Under the pieces are notes generated by a model. That model worked only from the letters and a program-made list of their open reading frames with translations, did no database searches and was not told the origin of the DNA. Positions 26,754 to 37,205 of a stretch of DNA of 64,000 nt are shown here, in pieces. The DNA comes from QHXQ01 sp036389395. GTDB taxonomy: Bacteria > Acidobacteriota > Blastocatellia > Pyrinomonadales > Pyrinomonadaceae. Position numbers and translations under genes: made by a program. Positions within the stretch are counted from its first letter, which is position 1. Every line of letters starts with the position of its first letter. The stretch spans positions 1-64,000 of the forward strand of contig DASVPY010000039.1 of NCBI GenBank assembly GCA_036389395.1, in the 5' to 3' direction.

Positions 26754-27578
26754 ATGATGAGAAAGATCGCATTGCTGACCCTCGTGCTGGCGACCGTCTT
26801 CGCCACCCCCCTGCTGACGCGCGCCGACGTGCAGGATCGGCTCTTTGATTTCACCGACGAATACTACCGCCAGAACGGCGTTGACCCGACCGCCATCGTG
26901 AACCGCCGCCAGGCCGTCGCGCCGCGCGGCACGTTCGACGTGCCCTTCTTCCCCTTCCAGCGCAACGTCCGCACGCTGCAACTCAACCCGGCGTACAACC
27001 AGAGCGGCGCGCTCACCTACTGGACGGTCATGGGCGACCTGTTCGTCGCCGGCTTCACCAACGACGAGGCCGGGCAGCGCGCGCGCCAGATCGCCGACAA
27101 CATGCCGCTCTACGTCTTCCCGACGCGCACCGGCAACCCCATCGGCCTCGGCAACAACCGCCAGGCCGACATCGTGGACATGCGCAACGGCTACTTCAGC
27201 AACAACCCGCTGGGTCTATGGATTCACATCTGGGTCAGCTACACCGACGCCGCCTTCAACACGGCCGAGGGCAAGAAGACGCTCGCCGACTTGCAGAAGC
27301 GCAACGGCACGGCGCTCGACGGCACGCCGATCATCAAGACGCTGAGCGAACTCGACAACCTCTTCGCCAAGGGCTTCGCCGCCAAACGCTTCCGCAACCC
27401 GAACGGCTCCGAAGGCCCGATGTACGGCATCTGCCCGGTAGTCAAAGACCCGACCGACGGCGGCATCCCCGCCGACACGACCCTCTCCTTCGTGCGCAAG
27501 CCCGACGGCACGCCGCTCGAACCCTACTTCGTCACCAACTTCGACAGCCTCCGCTTCACCGGCGACTGGGCCAAGTAA
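26754..27578 (+). CDS. Secreted protein of unknown function
   Basis: 274 residues. A signal peptide (KIALLTLVLATVFATPLLTRA) follows AAAAAAGGA. The mature protein has a globular look with many aromatic residues (LFDFTDEYYRQNGVDPTAIV, RQAVAPRGTFDVPFFPFQRN, LWIHIWVSYTDAAFNTAEGK) and conserved-looking Gly/Pro turns. Two Met codons in a row make 26754 or 26757 the start. I do not recognise the family. It is monocistronic, with a GC-rich hairpin 45 nt past the stop. Confidence 0.65.
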   Translation: MMRKIALLTLVLATVFATPLLTRADVQDRLFDFTDEYYRQNGVDPTAIVNRRQAVAPRGTFDVPFFPFQRNVRTLQLNPAYNQSGALTYWTVMGDLFVAGFTNDEAGQRARQIADNMPLYVFPTRTGNPIGLGNNRQADIVDMRNGYFSNNPLGLWIHIWVSYTDAAFNTAEGKKTLADLQKRNGTALDGTPIIKTLSELDNLFAKGFAAKRFRNPNGSEGPMYGICPVVKDPTDGGIPADTTLSFVRKPDGTPLEPYFVTNFDSLRFTGDWAK

Positions 27579-27622
27579 CTCGCCCGGCAGCAAGCACACA
27601 CACTGTCGTCAACTTAAGACTC

Positions 27623-27661
27623 CGGCCCGCCGGTTCGTACGTGCTACGAACCGGCGGGCCG
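27623..27661 (+). terminator. Strong hairpin without T-run, probable transcript end
   Basis: A perfect 17-bp stem (27623-27639 with 27645-27661) and a 5-nt loop lie after the secreted-protein gene. No U-tract follows, so it may act as a 3' stability element or a poor terminator. It lies between convergent genes. Confidence 0.55.
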
Positions 27662-27714
27662 AATCCTTGTGCGGCGGCGGTGAGCTATGCATCATGGTTT
27701 TATGATTAGAGAGA

Positions 27715-30700
27715 TCATTCAGGCTTTCCTTGAAGGAACCAGCGCGTCAGGATAGTTAGGACTTGCTCACGAAGTTTCTCTGCGCCCGCGTACTGCTTGG
27801 CAATCTCTTCGAGCTTACCTTTACCTTCGGTAAGCCGCGCTTCAAGCGATTGTGCTAAGCGGGCACACTCTTTTTCCGTCCTTGGAATTGAGACAGGGCC
27901 GCGCAGACCAGCCTGGGCAATAGCAGCCAACAGTTCTGCCTCCGAGCGGCTGTCGCAGACGTGCGCGACGGGCGGCTGCTTGCCGAAATAGATTGTCGCT
28001 GCGTCGAGAAAGTTGTGCGCTTCAGGCAAGCGCACGTCGCCATCAGGTAGACTCACCACCTTAGCTCCGTCCGCCTGCTCTTCGAGCCATTGGGCGAGCG
28101 GCTTCTGCCAATCAGGTTCAAGCTCGTCCCACGCACTAAGCGCCAATTGCAGTGACGAGACTTTGCCGCCTCCGCCGCCGCGCCGCTGCTCCATCTTCTG
28201 CACTTCGATGACGCGGGTGTCGCGGTAGTGCCGTGCGACTTCGCGGTAGAGTTGCTCAATAAGTTCCTGTCTGCGTCCTGCGCTGGTAACCCCCAGCAAC
28301 TCGAAAACGGTGTCGTCAAGCTCGCGCCGATCTTCTTGTTGCAGTTCGGCGGGCAAGCCGAGCGGCAGCTTGGCTGCTTCACGCACTTCCTCGGCGGTAT
28401 GACAGTCGAGGAACGCCTCCTCAACGAGGTGCGTGACCTTGCGCCTTTGCATGGAGGCGAAGGCTTCCTCCATGCGGCGGAGCAGCGGTTCGGTGACGTT
28501 GCGCGGATCGGGAACTTCGATAAGCAGCGTGTCCACCACTTCCGTCTTGAGATTGCCCTCTGTGCCAGCATAACGGCCGTAGAAAGGTTTGACGAAGGCG
28601 ACGACCGTTGAATTCAGAATAGGCATTAAAGCACAGCTTGATAATCTGGCGAGACCAAGCGCATGTATAGCAAAGAGATTATGATTACAAATAAGTCCAG
28701 CAGGGTTAGCAGGGATAATGTGACGGTACTGCTGCGCCATTGGCCAGAAGCCGATGCCCACTTCCCGGCCCGTCAGGTCATACCAGACGGAGCGTCCGGC
28801 GCAGCCTTCGCGCTCAGGCACGGGCACGCTTTTCGATTTCTTCGAGGCGAAGGTCTGCTTACTGCCCCACTTGATGAAGTGATAAGCGTAGCTCCCCTTT
28901 ATCTCCTCCAGTGGGCGATCAACCCATAGGACAACGCGATCAAGCTGCGCCGGGGAAATAGTCGGTCGATCAACCTGCATCAGGCTGTGGACTTCCAGGC
29001 GCGCGAAGCTTGCCTCAATCGGGTGCAGCGTCCCGTCCCCGCACTCGACGATGAGCACTTCGCCGCTCTCCACCTCGTCCCGCTTGCACCTGCGCATGAG
29101 CGGCAGCGCCCGCCATTCTTCCGCGCTCGGATTCTTGCGCAACAACTCCGCGGATACGTCGTGCGGCATGAAGAAGGCATCGCACCCGCTCAGGATGCCA
29201 TACTTGATCGCGGCGATCTCTCCTAACCGGGTGAACCGTTCGCCGTACTCGCGCATGATTTCAAAGTAGAAATCCGGCGCACGCAGATAGCGCCCCCACT
29301 TGCCCCCGCCGTAATCGAGTGTGTCCAAGCCAGCGGCTTGGATACTTGCCTGCTCAGCGCGCCTGTCCGTCGGCGCGGCCGCGCCTTCGTCGCCGTCACT
29401 TGCCATCTCTTCGCCGGCAAGGGCTTTCTGTCTGGCGAACATTTCGGCCACCGACAGCCCTTCATGCCATAGGTCGCTCTGCCGCCGCATCATGATGCGG
29501 AGTCGGTCGTCTGAAAAGTCGCTTTTGTGGCGCAGGAGCAGATCACGTAATTCTTCGGCGGCCTCTTGTCTTTGCCGCTCATCTTTCTCGCGTTCCTGTT
29601 GCCAATCCTTATGCACGCCCAGTATTTCGACCAGCGGGCGCTTTAGACGGATAAACCGCACAAGATTCGTGTCACGCTGCCGCTCATCAGCACAACGCTG
29701 GACGAGCGTCGCCACAGTCTTGACCCGCGCATCTTCAAACCACGGCTCACTGACGCTCTCAATGACCGCTACTAAGCGGAAGTGCAGCAGGAGCCATCTC
29801 TGCAAGGCGAAGCCGTACTTGGCGTCGAGCCAACTTGAGGAAGTTAAAAAACCAAGCCAGCCCTTGTCAGACAGAAACTGAGCCGCTACGGGCCAGAAAT
29901 AAACATGAAGGTCGCTTTGCCCTGACAATTTGAGGCCAGGCCACGCCTGCGCCACGGTTTTAAGCAGATGCTCCCTCGTTTGCTCTCGAATGACATTAGG
30001 GTCAGAAGCTTTAGGCACGTCTTGATAGCGAACGTACGGTGGGTTGCCAATGACGGCGTCCAACGTCGGTAGTAAGATCGGCCGGCGCGCGCGCCGGCCT
30101 TCATAGGGGCCAGTTGGCGCAGGTAACTCGCAGAAGGTCTTACCGGGCGCGACAGTGAAGAAGTTCCTGTGAGCGACGCGCGGATAGTTCTCTTCGTTGG
30201 CAATGTTGCGCGCCGCGAGGTTCAGCGTGGCCAGGTGCGCGGGAAACGGGTTGATGTCGCAGCCGTAGATGCCTTCGAGCAACTCTTGGTTCGTAAGGCG
30301 TTTGTCAAGTTGAGCCTTGCGGTAGTACGCCCGCACGAGAAAGCTACCGCTACCGCAGGCAGGGTCAAGCACCCTATCGTCCGCACGGCGAATGCAAAAA
30401 GCGTTGATGAGATCGACAATCGTCTCATCGGTATAATGCTGACCGAACTTATGGCGCTCCTCCGGGCTGATGAGTTGCTGAAAGGTGTGACCGAGAATGT
30501 CGGTCGGAATCTCTTTAAAGTTGAACCGCTCAATCGCACTTATCGTCCTATCCCAAGCTTCAAGCGAATTACTACCAGACAGGGCTATAAGAGCCGCCCA
30601 GTCGTCGTCTTCGGGGAAGAAAACAGGCTCGTAATCGCCAGTCTTATCCACCGCTTCTTGGAAGCGGTCGCGCAGGTAATCAAGTGCCTTCTGCGGGTCT

Positions 30701-31539
30701 TTCTTAGCGCGCGCGGGCAGTCTTAACTCGGGCAGGTAGTTACGCAGCCGAACCGCTTGATAAAACAAAATGCGGTTGCTCAGCACGTAAACCATGCTAC
30801 GCGCTGCCCGATCTACTACCGCGCGCCAGGAGATAGGATCAGCCCGGTTAAAGTTCCACTGCTGCTCCGAGAGCATCCATTCGCGCAGCCGCGCGTCGAA
30901 GGCGGGATCGCGATCCGCTCGCAGCGCAAGATAGTCTCGCAACTCGCGCACCGGCCCCATTGGGCCGGCGAGGTGCGATTCCAAGACCGCAATGTAAAAA
31001 TCTTGCGGGGGCGCAACCTCTTTCTTGCGGCCCGAGTAGATATCCGCGAAGGCTGAAAAGAATCTCGGCAGGAATTCGTCCCGGATTCTGGCTGTGACTT
31101 CGGCCCGCGCAACATCGGTCGGATGGTTAAGCTCAAGCCCCAGCCGCCATTGCCCAACGCACCGCTCGTGCATCGTGTCGGCATCCCATAGCGAGCGGTC
31201 AAAGAGGGCTAAGTGTTCTACGTTCCAAGTGAAAAAGTAACGGCAGTTCTCATTCGTGGCCTTCGTGAAAGCGTCGGTCATCAAAGCCGGATCGAAAGGC
31301 GAGCGCCCTTGCGCCGTTCCCGGCAACTTAACTTCGCCGCAGAGTGCAATCCGCCCTCGCCCGCGTTCGCTCCGCTCATAAACCCTAAAGTCTTGTCGTT
31401 TCTGACTGCCGCGGCCGAAGCTTTCAATGTCGGACGACCCGAACGGAAGTGCCAGATTGGCTTCAAATAACTTATCGGCCCACTTCGACACGTCGGCACA
31501 GAATGCGACTTCGTGTCTGCGATTGTCTCTTGCGCTCAT
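27715..31539 (-). CDS. N6-adenine DNA methyltransferase / restriction-type enzyme (type IIG-like)
   Basis: 1274 residues. The N-terminal ~150 residues look like a PD-(D/E)xK nuclease: D50, then E69-V-K71 in IALCGEVKLPG. The methylase core follows with motif I DPACGSGSFLVRA (~392-404) and motif IV NPPYVRY (~501-507), the gamma-class N6-adenine type. The C-terminal half probably holds the target-recognition domain and helical scaffold. This layout is typical of Eco57I/type IIL single-chain restriction-modification enzymes, though PglX-like methylases of BREX also match in the core; no BREX genes are nearby. Base composition is clearly lower in GC than the flanks, suggesting transfer. The ATG at 31539 is used; the upstream frame is non-coding in style. 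Confidence 0.8.
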   Translation of the reverse strand: MSARDNRRHEVAFCADVSKWADKLFEANLALPFGSSDIESFGRGSQKRQDFRVYERSERGRGRIALCGEVKLPGTAQGRSPFDPALMTDAFTKATNENCRYFFTWNVEHLALFDRSLWDADTMHERCVGQWRLGLELNHPTDVARAEVTARIRDEFLPRFFSAFADIYSGRKKEVAPPQDFYIAVLESHLAGPMGPVRELRDYLALRADRDPAFDARLREWMLSEQQWNFNRADPISWRAVVDRAARSMVYVLSNRILFYQAVRLRNYLPELRLPARAKKDPQKALDYLRDRFQEAVDKTGDYEPVFFPEDDDWAALIALSGSNSLEAWDRTISAIERFNFKEIPTDILGHTFQQLISPEERHKFGQHYTDETIVDLINAFCIRRADDRVLDPACGSGSFLVRAYYRKAQLDKRLTNQELLEGIYGCDINPFPAHLATLNLAARNIANEENYPRVAHRNFFTVAPGKTFCELPAPTGPYEGRRARRPILLPTLDAVIGNPPYVRYQDVPKASDPNVIREQTREHLLKTVAQAWPGLKLSGQSDLHVYFWPVAAQFLSDKGWLGFLTSSSWLDAKYGFALQRWLLLHFRLVAVIESVSEPWFEDARVKTVATLVQRCADERQRDTNLVRFIRLKRPLVEILGVHKDWQQEREKDERQRQEAAEELRDLLLRHKSDFSDDRLRIMMRRQSDLWHEGLSVAEMFARQKALAGEEMASDGDEGAAAPTDRRAEQASIQAAGLDTLDYGGGKWGRYLRAPDFYFEIMREYGERFTRLGEIAAIKYGILSGCDAFFMPHDVSAELLRKNPSAEEWRALPLMRRCKRDEVESGEVLIVECGDGTLHPIEASFARLEVHSLMQVDRPTISPAQLDRVVLWVDRPLEEIKGSYAYHFIKWGSKQTFASKKSKSVPVPEREGCAGRSVWYDLTGREVGIGFWPMAQQYRHIIPANPAGLICNHNLFAIHALGLARLSSCALMPILNSTVVAFVKPFYGRYAGTEGNLKTEVVDTLLIEVPDPRNVTEPLLRRMEEAFASMQRRKVTHLVEEAFLDCHTAEEVREAAKLPLGLPAELQQEDRRELDDTVFELLGVTSAGRRQELIEQLYREVARHYRDTRVIEVQKMEQRRGGGGGKVSSLQLALSAWDELEPDWQKPLAQWLEEQADGAKVVSLPDGDVRLPEAHNFLDAATIYFGKQPPVAHVCDSRSEAELLAAIAQAGLRGPVSIPRTEKECARLAQSLEARLTEGKGKLEEIAKQYAGAEKLREQVLTILTRWFLQGKPE

Positions 31540-31610
31540 TATTTTCGAATTGCGTTTAAGTGTGCGGTTAGGGGTTGGTGCAGCAACGGCCGCACCAACC
31601 CCCTTGCAAC

Positions 31611-33560
<1,950 letters not shown>

Positions 33561-33651
33561 AAACTCGTCCACCTCTCTTCGGCCGGCGAACGCACCGGCC
33601 CGAAAAGAAAAACCGCCCCGACCCACACGACAGGGACGGAACGGTCTTTCG

Positions 33652-33742
33652 CGTTTCTCCCTACGGCGGTACTAACCGCATCAGGTTCAAGGGGTCTCGC
33701 CCGCTGGCGACTCTCAGCCGCGAAACTCGCGGCTCCCCCGAA
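33652..33742 (-). promoter_or_regulatory. TPP riboswitch (thi-box) in the thiC leader
   Basis: Read on the minus strand the leader has the thi-box core: GGCTGAGAG near 33711-33720, then ACCCCTTGAACCTGATGCGG (33678-33697), TTAGTACCGCCGTAGGGA towards 33655-33672. A P1/P2 helix from the GGGGGAGCC at the 5' end closes it. It ends ~95 nt before the thiC start, so TPP binding should lower thiC expression, probably at translation since no terminator hairpin is obvious. Confidence 0.93.
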
Positions 33743-33792
33743 AACTTCTCGCCCTGGCAAAGAACTGAAGCGCGCCACGCACGCCTTCGATC

Positions 33793-34338
33793 TCACTCGA
33801 CGAACAGATCGTCCACCGGCATCGTCCAGCCGGGCACGGCCGGCTCGGCCTCGGCGGTCTGGCCGCGGCGGTAGATCGTCGGGTGTTCGGGCTTGTCGGC
33901 GCGGTAGACGCGCACCGCGTCTGCGCTCTTTAGATCAACGTCCCAGACGACCTGCGTGCCGGCCGCGAAATAGTCGGCGCGCTTCTTGGCCATGTTGCGC
34001 TCGGCCTTCGGCCCGTAATCGCTTTCGCTCCGCACCTCGACGGCGAAGATCGGCGCGCCCTCGAAGAATTTCATAGTGACTTGGCCGACGTAGAAGCCCG
34101 CGTCCGGGCTGAACGACTTGCGGTTGGGCAGGTTTACGACGAAGGCCGTGTTATCGCCAATCGCGTAGCCCCGCTTGGTGCGTCTCTCGTACTCAAGCAG
34201 GGACATGGTGATTCCCCGCGCCGCGAAGTGCGGCCGCCCGCCCGTCGGTGACATGTGGACGATCTCCCCGTTGACTAGCTCCGCCTTGCCCTCGACTTGG
34301 TAGAGGTCTTCGATGGTCGCCTCGGTCTTGGTGCTCAT
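33793..34338 (-). CDS. Uma2-family (DUF820) PD-(D/E)xK protein
   Basis: 181 residues from the ATG at 34338. It has the Uma2 layout: YQVEGKAELVNGEIVHMSPT at the N-terminus, then FSPDAGFYV with the metal Asp and IFAVEVRSESDYGPKAERNM with the E-x-x-S-x-x-D pattern, then KRADYFAAGTQVVWDVDL. Uma2 proteins have a restriction-endonuclease-like fold and are abundant as stand-alone genes in cyanobacteria and Acidobacteriota; their role is unclear. It lies upstream of thiC on the same strand but with its own reading unit. Confidence 0.88.
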   Translation of the reverse strand: MSTKTEATIEDLYQVEGKAELVNGEIVHMSPTGGRPHFAARGITMSLLEYERRTKRGYAIGDNTAFVVNLPNRKSFSPDAGFYVGQVTMKFFEGAPIFAVEVRSESDYGPKAERNMAKKRADYFAAGTQVVWDVDLKSADAVRVYRADKPEHPTIYRRGQTAEAEPAVPGWTMPVDDLFVE

Positions 34339-34403
34339 CAGAAAGTCTCCGTCGGTCGGGCGCGCAACAGGCCGGGTCGGTTTCGGCCGCGCGCCAGTCC
34401 GGG

Positions 34404-35426
34404 TCAGTTTTTGATCACGCCGGGCCGGCGCGTGGCGGGCACGTCGCCGCGCGGGCCTGGGCGCAGGACGGGGCCGGCGTCCACGATCTGGTAGCCCTGC
34501 GGCGCTTGGAAGAGTTCGGGGGCCGGCTCGCCGCGCGTGATGTTGGTGAGGCGGAAGGTCGTCTCGCCGAAGCGCGGGTCGTTGTGCTTCATCAGCACGA
34601 TGATGTGGAGGTCGGGTGCGTACCACTCTTCGTGCGTGATGACGAGGGGCTGCTCGTTGTCGAACTCGCCGGCCGGGACGGTGAGCGTGGTGCGCGTGCC
34701 CTCGGCCATGACGCCCTCGATCAACTGCGGCTCCAGCCGCTCGCGCTGCGGCTCAGGCGGCGGGGGCGCGCTGTCGCCCTCGGCCATGCGCCGGTGCGCG
34801 GTGCTCGTGGGGATGAGCACGCTGAACGGCGCGTTGCCGCCGAGCGCGCGCGCGCGCGCCGCCATCAGACCCGGCGGCAGCGCCTGCCGGCGCGCGACGT
34901 TCGTCTGCGTCTCGATGGTGTAGCCCACCTGCCCGACCGGATCGTTGATGATGATGAGGCGCGGCGGCTCGCCATCGGGCGCGAGCGCGGTGCTGCCGCC
35001 GCGCGTGAGCGTGTGCTCGCGGCGCGTGCGCCCCGCGCCGTCGCGGAAGAGGCGCGCCGTCGTCTTGCGCCCCATGCGGTTGCCGTCGGCGAGGGTCTGC
35101 ACGTGCTCGGTGACGGACTCGGCCGTGAAGGGCGCGTCCTTGACGAGATTGCGCTCGAAGTTCGCGTCGGGCGTGACGAAGCTGAGAGAGGGCGCGCCGC
35201 CGCCGAGGAGCGGCACGGGCGTCTCGGCGACGGGCGTCGGCAGCTCGACGCGCAGCGTGTTGGAACGCGCGCCCGTGCGCGGCCCCTGCGGCGTCGGTTG
35301 GGGCGGCGCGCCGGTGCGTTGCGTCGTCCGCCCGCTCTGGGCGTGGGCGGTGCTAAGGATGAGAATGAGGATCGGCGCGCACGCGATCAGACGGCGCGCC
35401 GCGCGAGGGTTACAAGCTCTGTGCAT
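34404..35426 (-). CDS. Secreted protein of unknown function
   Basis: 340 residues with an N-terminal signal (RLIACAPILILILSTAHAQ) and a Pro/Thr-rich linker. The body has beta-strand blocks: APFTAESVTEHVQTLADGNR, GRTRREHTLTRGGSTALAPD, RLIIINDPVGQVGYTIETQT, and towards the end VITHEEWYAPDLHIIVLMKH. It looks like the secreted proteins near acidobacterial receptors and regulators. The C-terminus ends within a GC-rich stretch. I cannot assign a function. Confidence 0.6.
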   Translation of the reverse strand: MHRACNPRAARRLIACAPILILILSTAHAQSGRTTQRTGAPPQPTPQGPRTGARSNTLRVELPTPVAETPVPLLGGGAPSLSFVTPDANFERNLVKDAPFTAESVTEHVQTLADGNRMGRKTTARLFRDGAGRTRREHTLTRGGSTALAPDGEPPRLIIINDPVGQVGYTIETQTNVARRQALPPGLMAARARALGGNAPFSVLIPTSTAHRRMAEGDSAPPPPEPQRERLEPQLIEGVMAEGTRTTLTVPAGEFDNEQPLVITHEEWYAPDLHIIVLMKHNDPRFGETTFRLTNITRGEPAPELFQAPQGYQIVDAGPVLRPGPRGDVPATRRPGVIKN

Positions 35427-35473
35427 CGAGGTGCTCCTGATTTAAAACTCCGGCCGGCTGAGCTGAAACTCGT

Positions 35474-36475
35474 TCAGCCGCCGATGAAGCTCATGGTGCG
35501 CGCGGGCTGGCGGAAGCCCGGCTCGTTGATGTAGTGGCGCGGCTCTTTGCGGAGCACGACGCCTTCGATGTAAGCGATGACTTCGGCGCGCGTCGCGCCG
35601 CCGCGCAGCACGTCGCGCAAAGAGTGCTCGACCGTGGAGAACAGGCACGTCCTGATCTGGCCGTCGGCGGTCAGGCGGATGCGCGAGCACGCGCCGCAGA
35701 ACGGCTCGGTGACGGGCGCGATGATGCCGATCTCGCCCGGCGCGCCGTCCGCGAAGCGCCAGCGCGAAGAGGTCTCGGAGCCGCGCGCGACGGGCGCTGG
35801 GATGAGCGGGAAACGTTCTTCGATACGTTCGCGTATCTCGCGCCCCGAGACGACCAACTCGCGCGCCCACTCGTGCCCGGAATCGAGCGGCATGAACTCG
35901 ATGAAGCGCATCGAGACGTTGTGCGCGCGCGCGAAGGCGGCGAAGTCCGCGATCTCCGTGTCGTTGTGCCCGCGCACGACGACGGCGTTGACTTTGACGG
36001 GCGTGAGGCCGGCGGCCTGCGCCGCCTCGATGCCGGCGAGCACGCGCGCGAGCGCGTCCACGCCCGTGCTGCGCTGGAACTCGTCGCGCCGCAGGCTGTC
36101 GAGACTGACGGTGATGCGGTCGAGACCGGCCCGCTTCAGACCTTCGGCGCGCGTTGGCAGGAAGTAGCCGTTGGTCGTGAGCGCGAGGTCGCGCAGACCG
36201 CGCGCTTTGAGCGCGGCGAGCTTGGCGATTAACGTCTCGATGTCGCGGCGCAGCATCGGCTCGCCGCCCGTCAGGCGCAGCTTCTCGACGCCGAGCGCGA
36301 CGAAGATGTCGCAGGCCCGCTCGATCTCCTCGAACGAGAGCATCTGCTCCTTCGGGGCCACGGGCGGCTCGCCGTGCGGCAGACAGTAGAAGCAGCGGAA
36401 GTTACACCTGTCGGTCAGCGACACCCGCAGGTCGCGGATCGCCCGCCCGTATGAATCTTTTAGGACAACGCTCAC
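35474..36475 (-). CDS. moaA: GTP 3',8-cyclase
   Basis: 333 residues, standard for MoaA. The N-terminal radical SAM motif is CNFRCFYC; the second, C-terminal cluster site is CGACSRIRLTADGQIRTC; the end RTMSFIGG matches the family GG-type C-terminus that reaches the active site. It catalyses the first step of molybdenum cofactor synthesis, converting GTP to the cyclic intermediate. The molybdenum hydroxylase 26 kb away is a likely consumer of the cofactor. No other moa gene is adjacent. Confidence 0.96.
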   Translation of the reverse strand: MSVVLKDSYGRAIRDLRVSLTDRCNFRCFYCLPHGEPPVAPKEQMLSFEEIERACDIFVALGVEKLRLTGGEPMLRRDIETLIAKLAALKARGLRDLALTTNGYFLPTRAEGLKRAGLDRITVSLDSLRRDEFQRSTGVDALARVLAGIEAAQAAGLTPVKVNAVVVRGHNDTEIADFAAFARAHNVSMRFIEFMPLDSGHEWARELVVSGREIRERIEERFPLIPAPVARGSETSSRWRFADGAPGEIGIIAPVTEPFCGACSRIRLTADGQIRTCLFSTVEHSLRDVLRGGATRAEVIAYIEGVVLRKEPRHYINEPGFRQPARTMSFIGG

Positions 36476-36575
36476 CTATATCTTCCTACTTAGCGGGCTT
36501 ATCTCAAGACAAGGCGTAAGCAGACATAATGATACGCCGGCTGAGTTGGTACGCCAAATTACCGTAATAGGCGAC

Positions 36576-37205
36576 CTACCAACCCCTGATGTCGCGCGCC
36601 AACGAGCCAAACCCGTTTGGGAAAAGCTGTTCAATCATGGAGAAGTCGTGTGCAAGTCGGGTCGCGGCTTTTATCGCACACGCTTCTTCGATTTGTATGG
36701 TCGGCCTTTCGGTGCCGTAAACAGACTGCTTTAAAGTTCTTCTTGTATAAGTGATGGGTTCTGATTGTAGCCTTCGTGCCCACGTTGCTTCGTTCACGTG
36801 CGGATCAAGACCGCATTGATACCAGGCTTCAATAGCAGGTACGGCTAAACCTAGAGCAGTTTTTAGCGGGTTTCGGCCTGTAGGTCTCAGCTTCTTAAGT
36901 TCTGAGGCAACGACAGTGCGCAGTTGGCACAAGCGGCAATCTGAATAACTGCCGCCGGGTTCATCATGAGAAGGTTCGTGGAGGGGAGCGTCATCGGAAT
37001 CAACCACTACCACGAGCGTGTCCGCGTCTGTTCGATAATGTAGGTATTTCAGAACGGTCGGAAGCACCCTGATGGCGAAGGGCCAGCCCCGTGCGCGTAA
37101 GGGAAGGTTTGGTACTTCTTCGGTTTCTCTGCCAAGGATTCCGTTAACGAGTATCCTAATCGCGGCCTCGTCGGCCGAGGATTCGCTCAGCACAGCTACC
37201 CTCAT
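36576..37205 (-). CDS. TOPRIM-like protein paired with an ATPase (DUF4276-like)
   Basis: 209 residues. It starts with VAVLSESSADEAAIRILVNG, where E8 sits as in TOPRIM nucleases, and has VVVVDSDDAP (D69, D71, D72) as the DxD metal site. Later blocks include LCQLRTVVASELKKL and AVPAIEAWYQCGLDP. The ATG overlaps the stop of the upstream ATPase gene by 4 nt, so the two are translationally coupled. ATPase/TOPRIM pairs include OLD-like, Gabija and PARIS-type defence modules. The match to DUF4276 is by motif memory and should be tested. Confidence 0.6.
   Translation of the reverse strand: MRVAVLSESSADEAAIRILVNGILGRETEEVPNLPLRARGWPFAIRVLPTVLKYLHYRTDADTLVVVVDSDDAPLHEPSHDEPGGSYSDCRLCQLRTVVASELKKLRPTGRNPLKTALGLAVPAIEAWYQCGLDPHVNEATWARRLQSEPITYTRRTLKQSVYGTERPTIQIEEACAIKAATRLAHDFSMIEQLFPNGFGSLARDIRGW

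Noticed and set aside
27715..31539. BREX or DISARM locus around the methylase
   Set aside because: None of the companion genes (PglZ, BrxC, helicase, PLD) occurs on either side; neighbours are a secreted protein and thiC.
36546..36734. 62-residue plus-strand frame overlapping the TOPRIM-like gene
   Set aside because: No ribosome site or motif; it overlaps the better-supported minus-strand gene almost completely.
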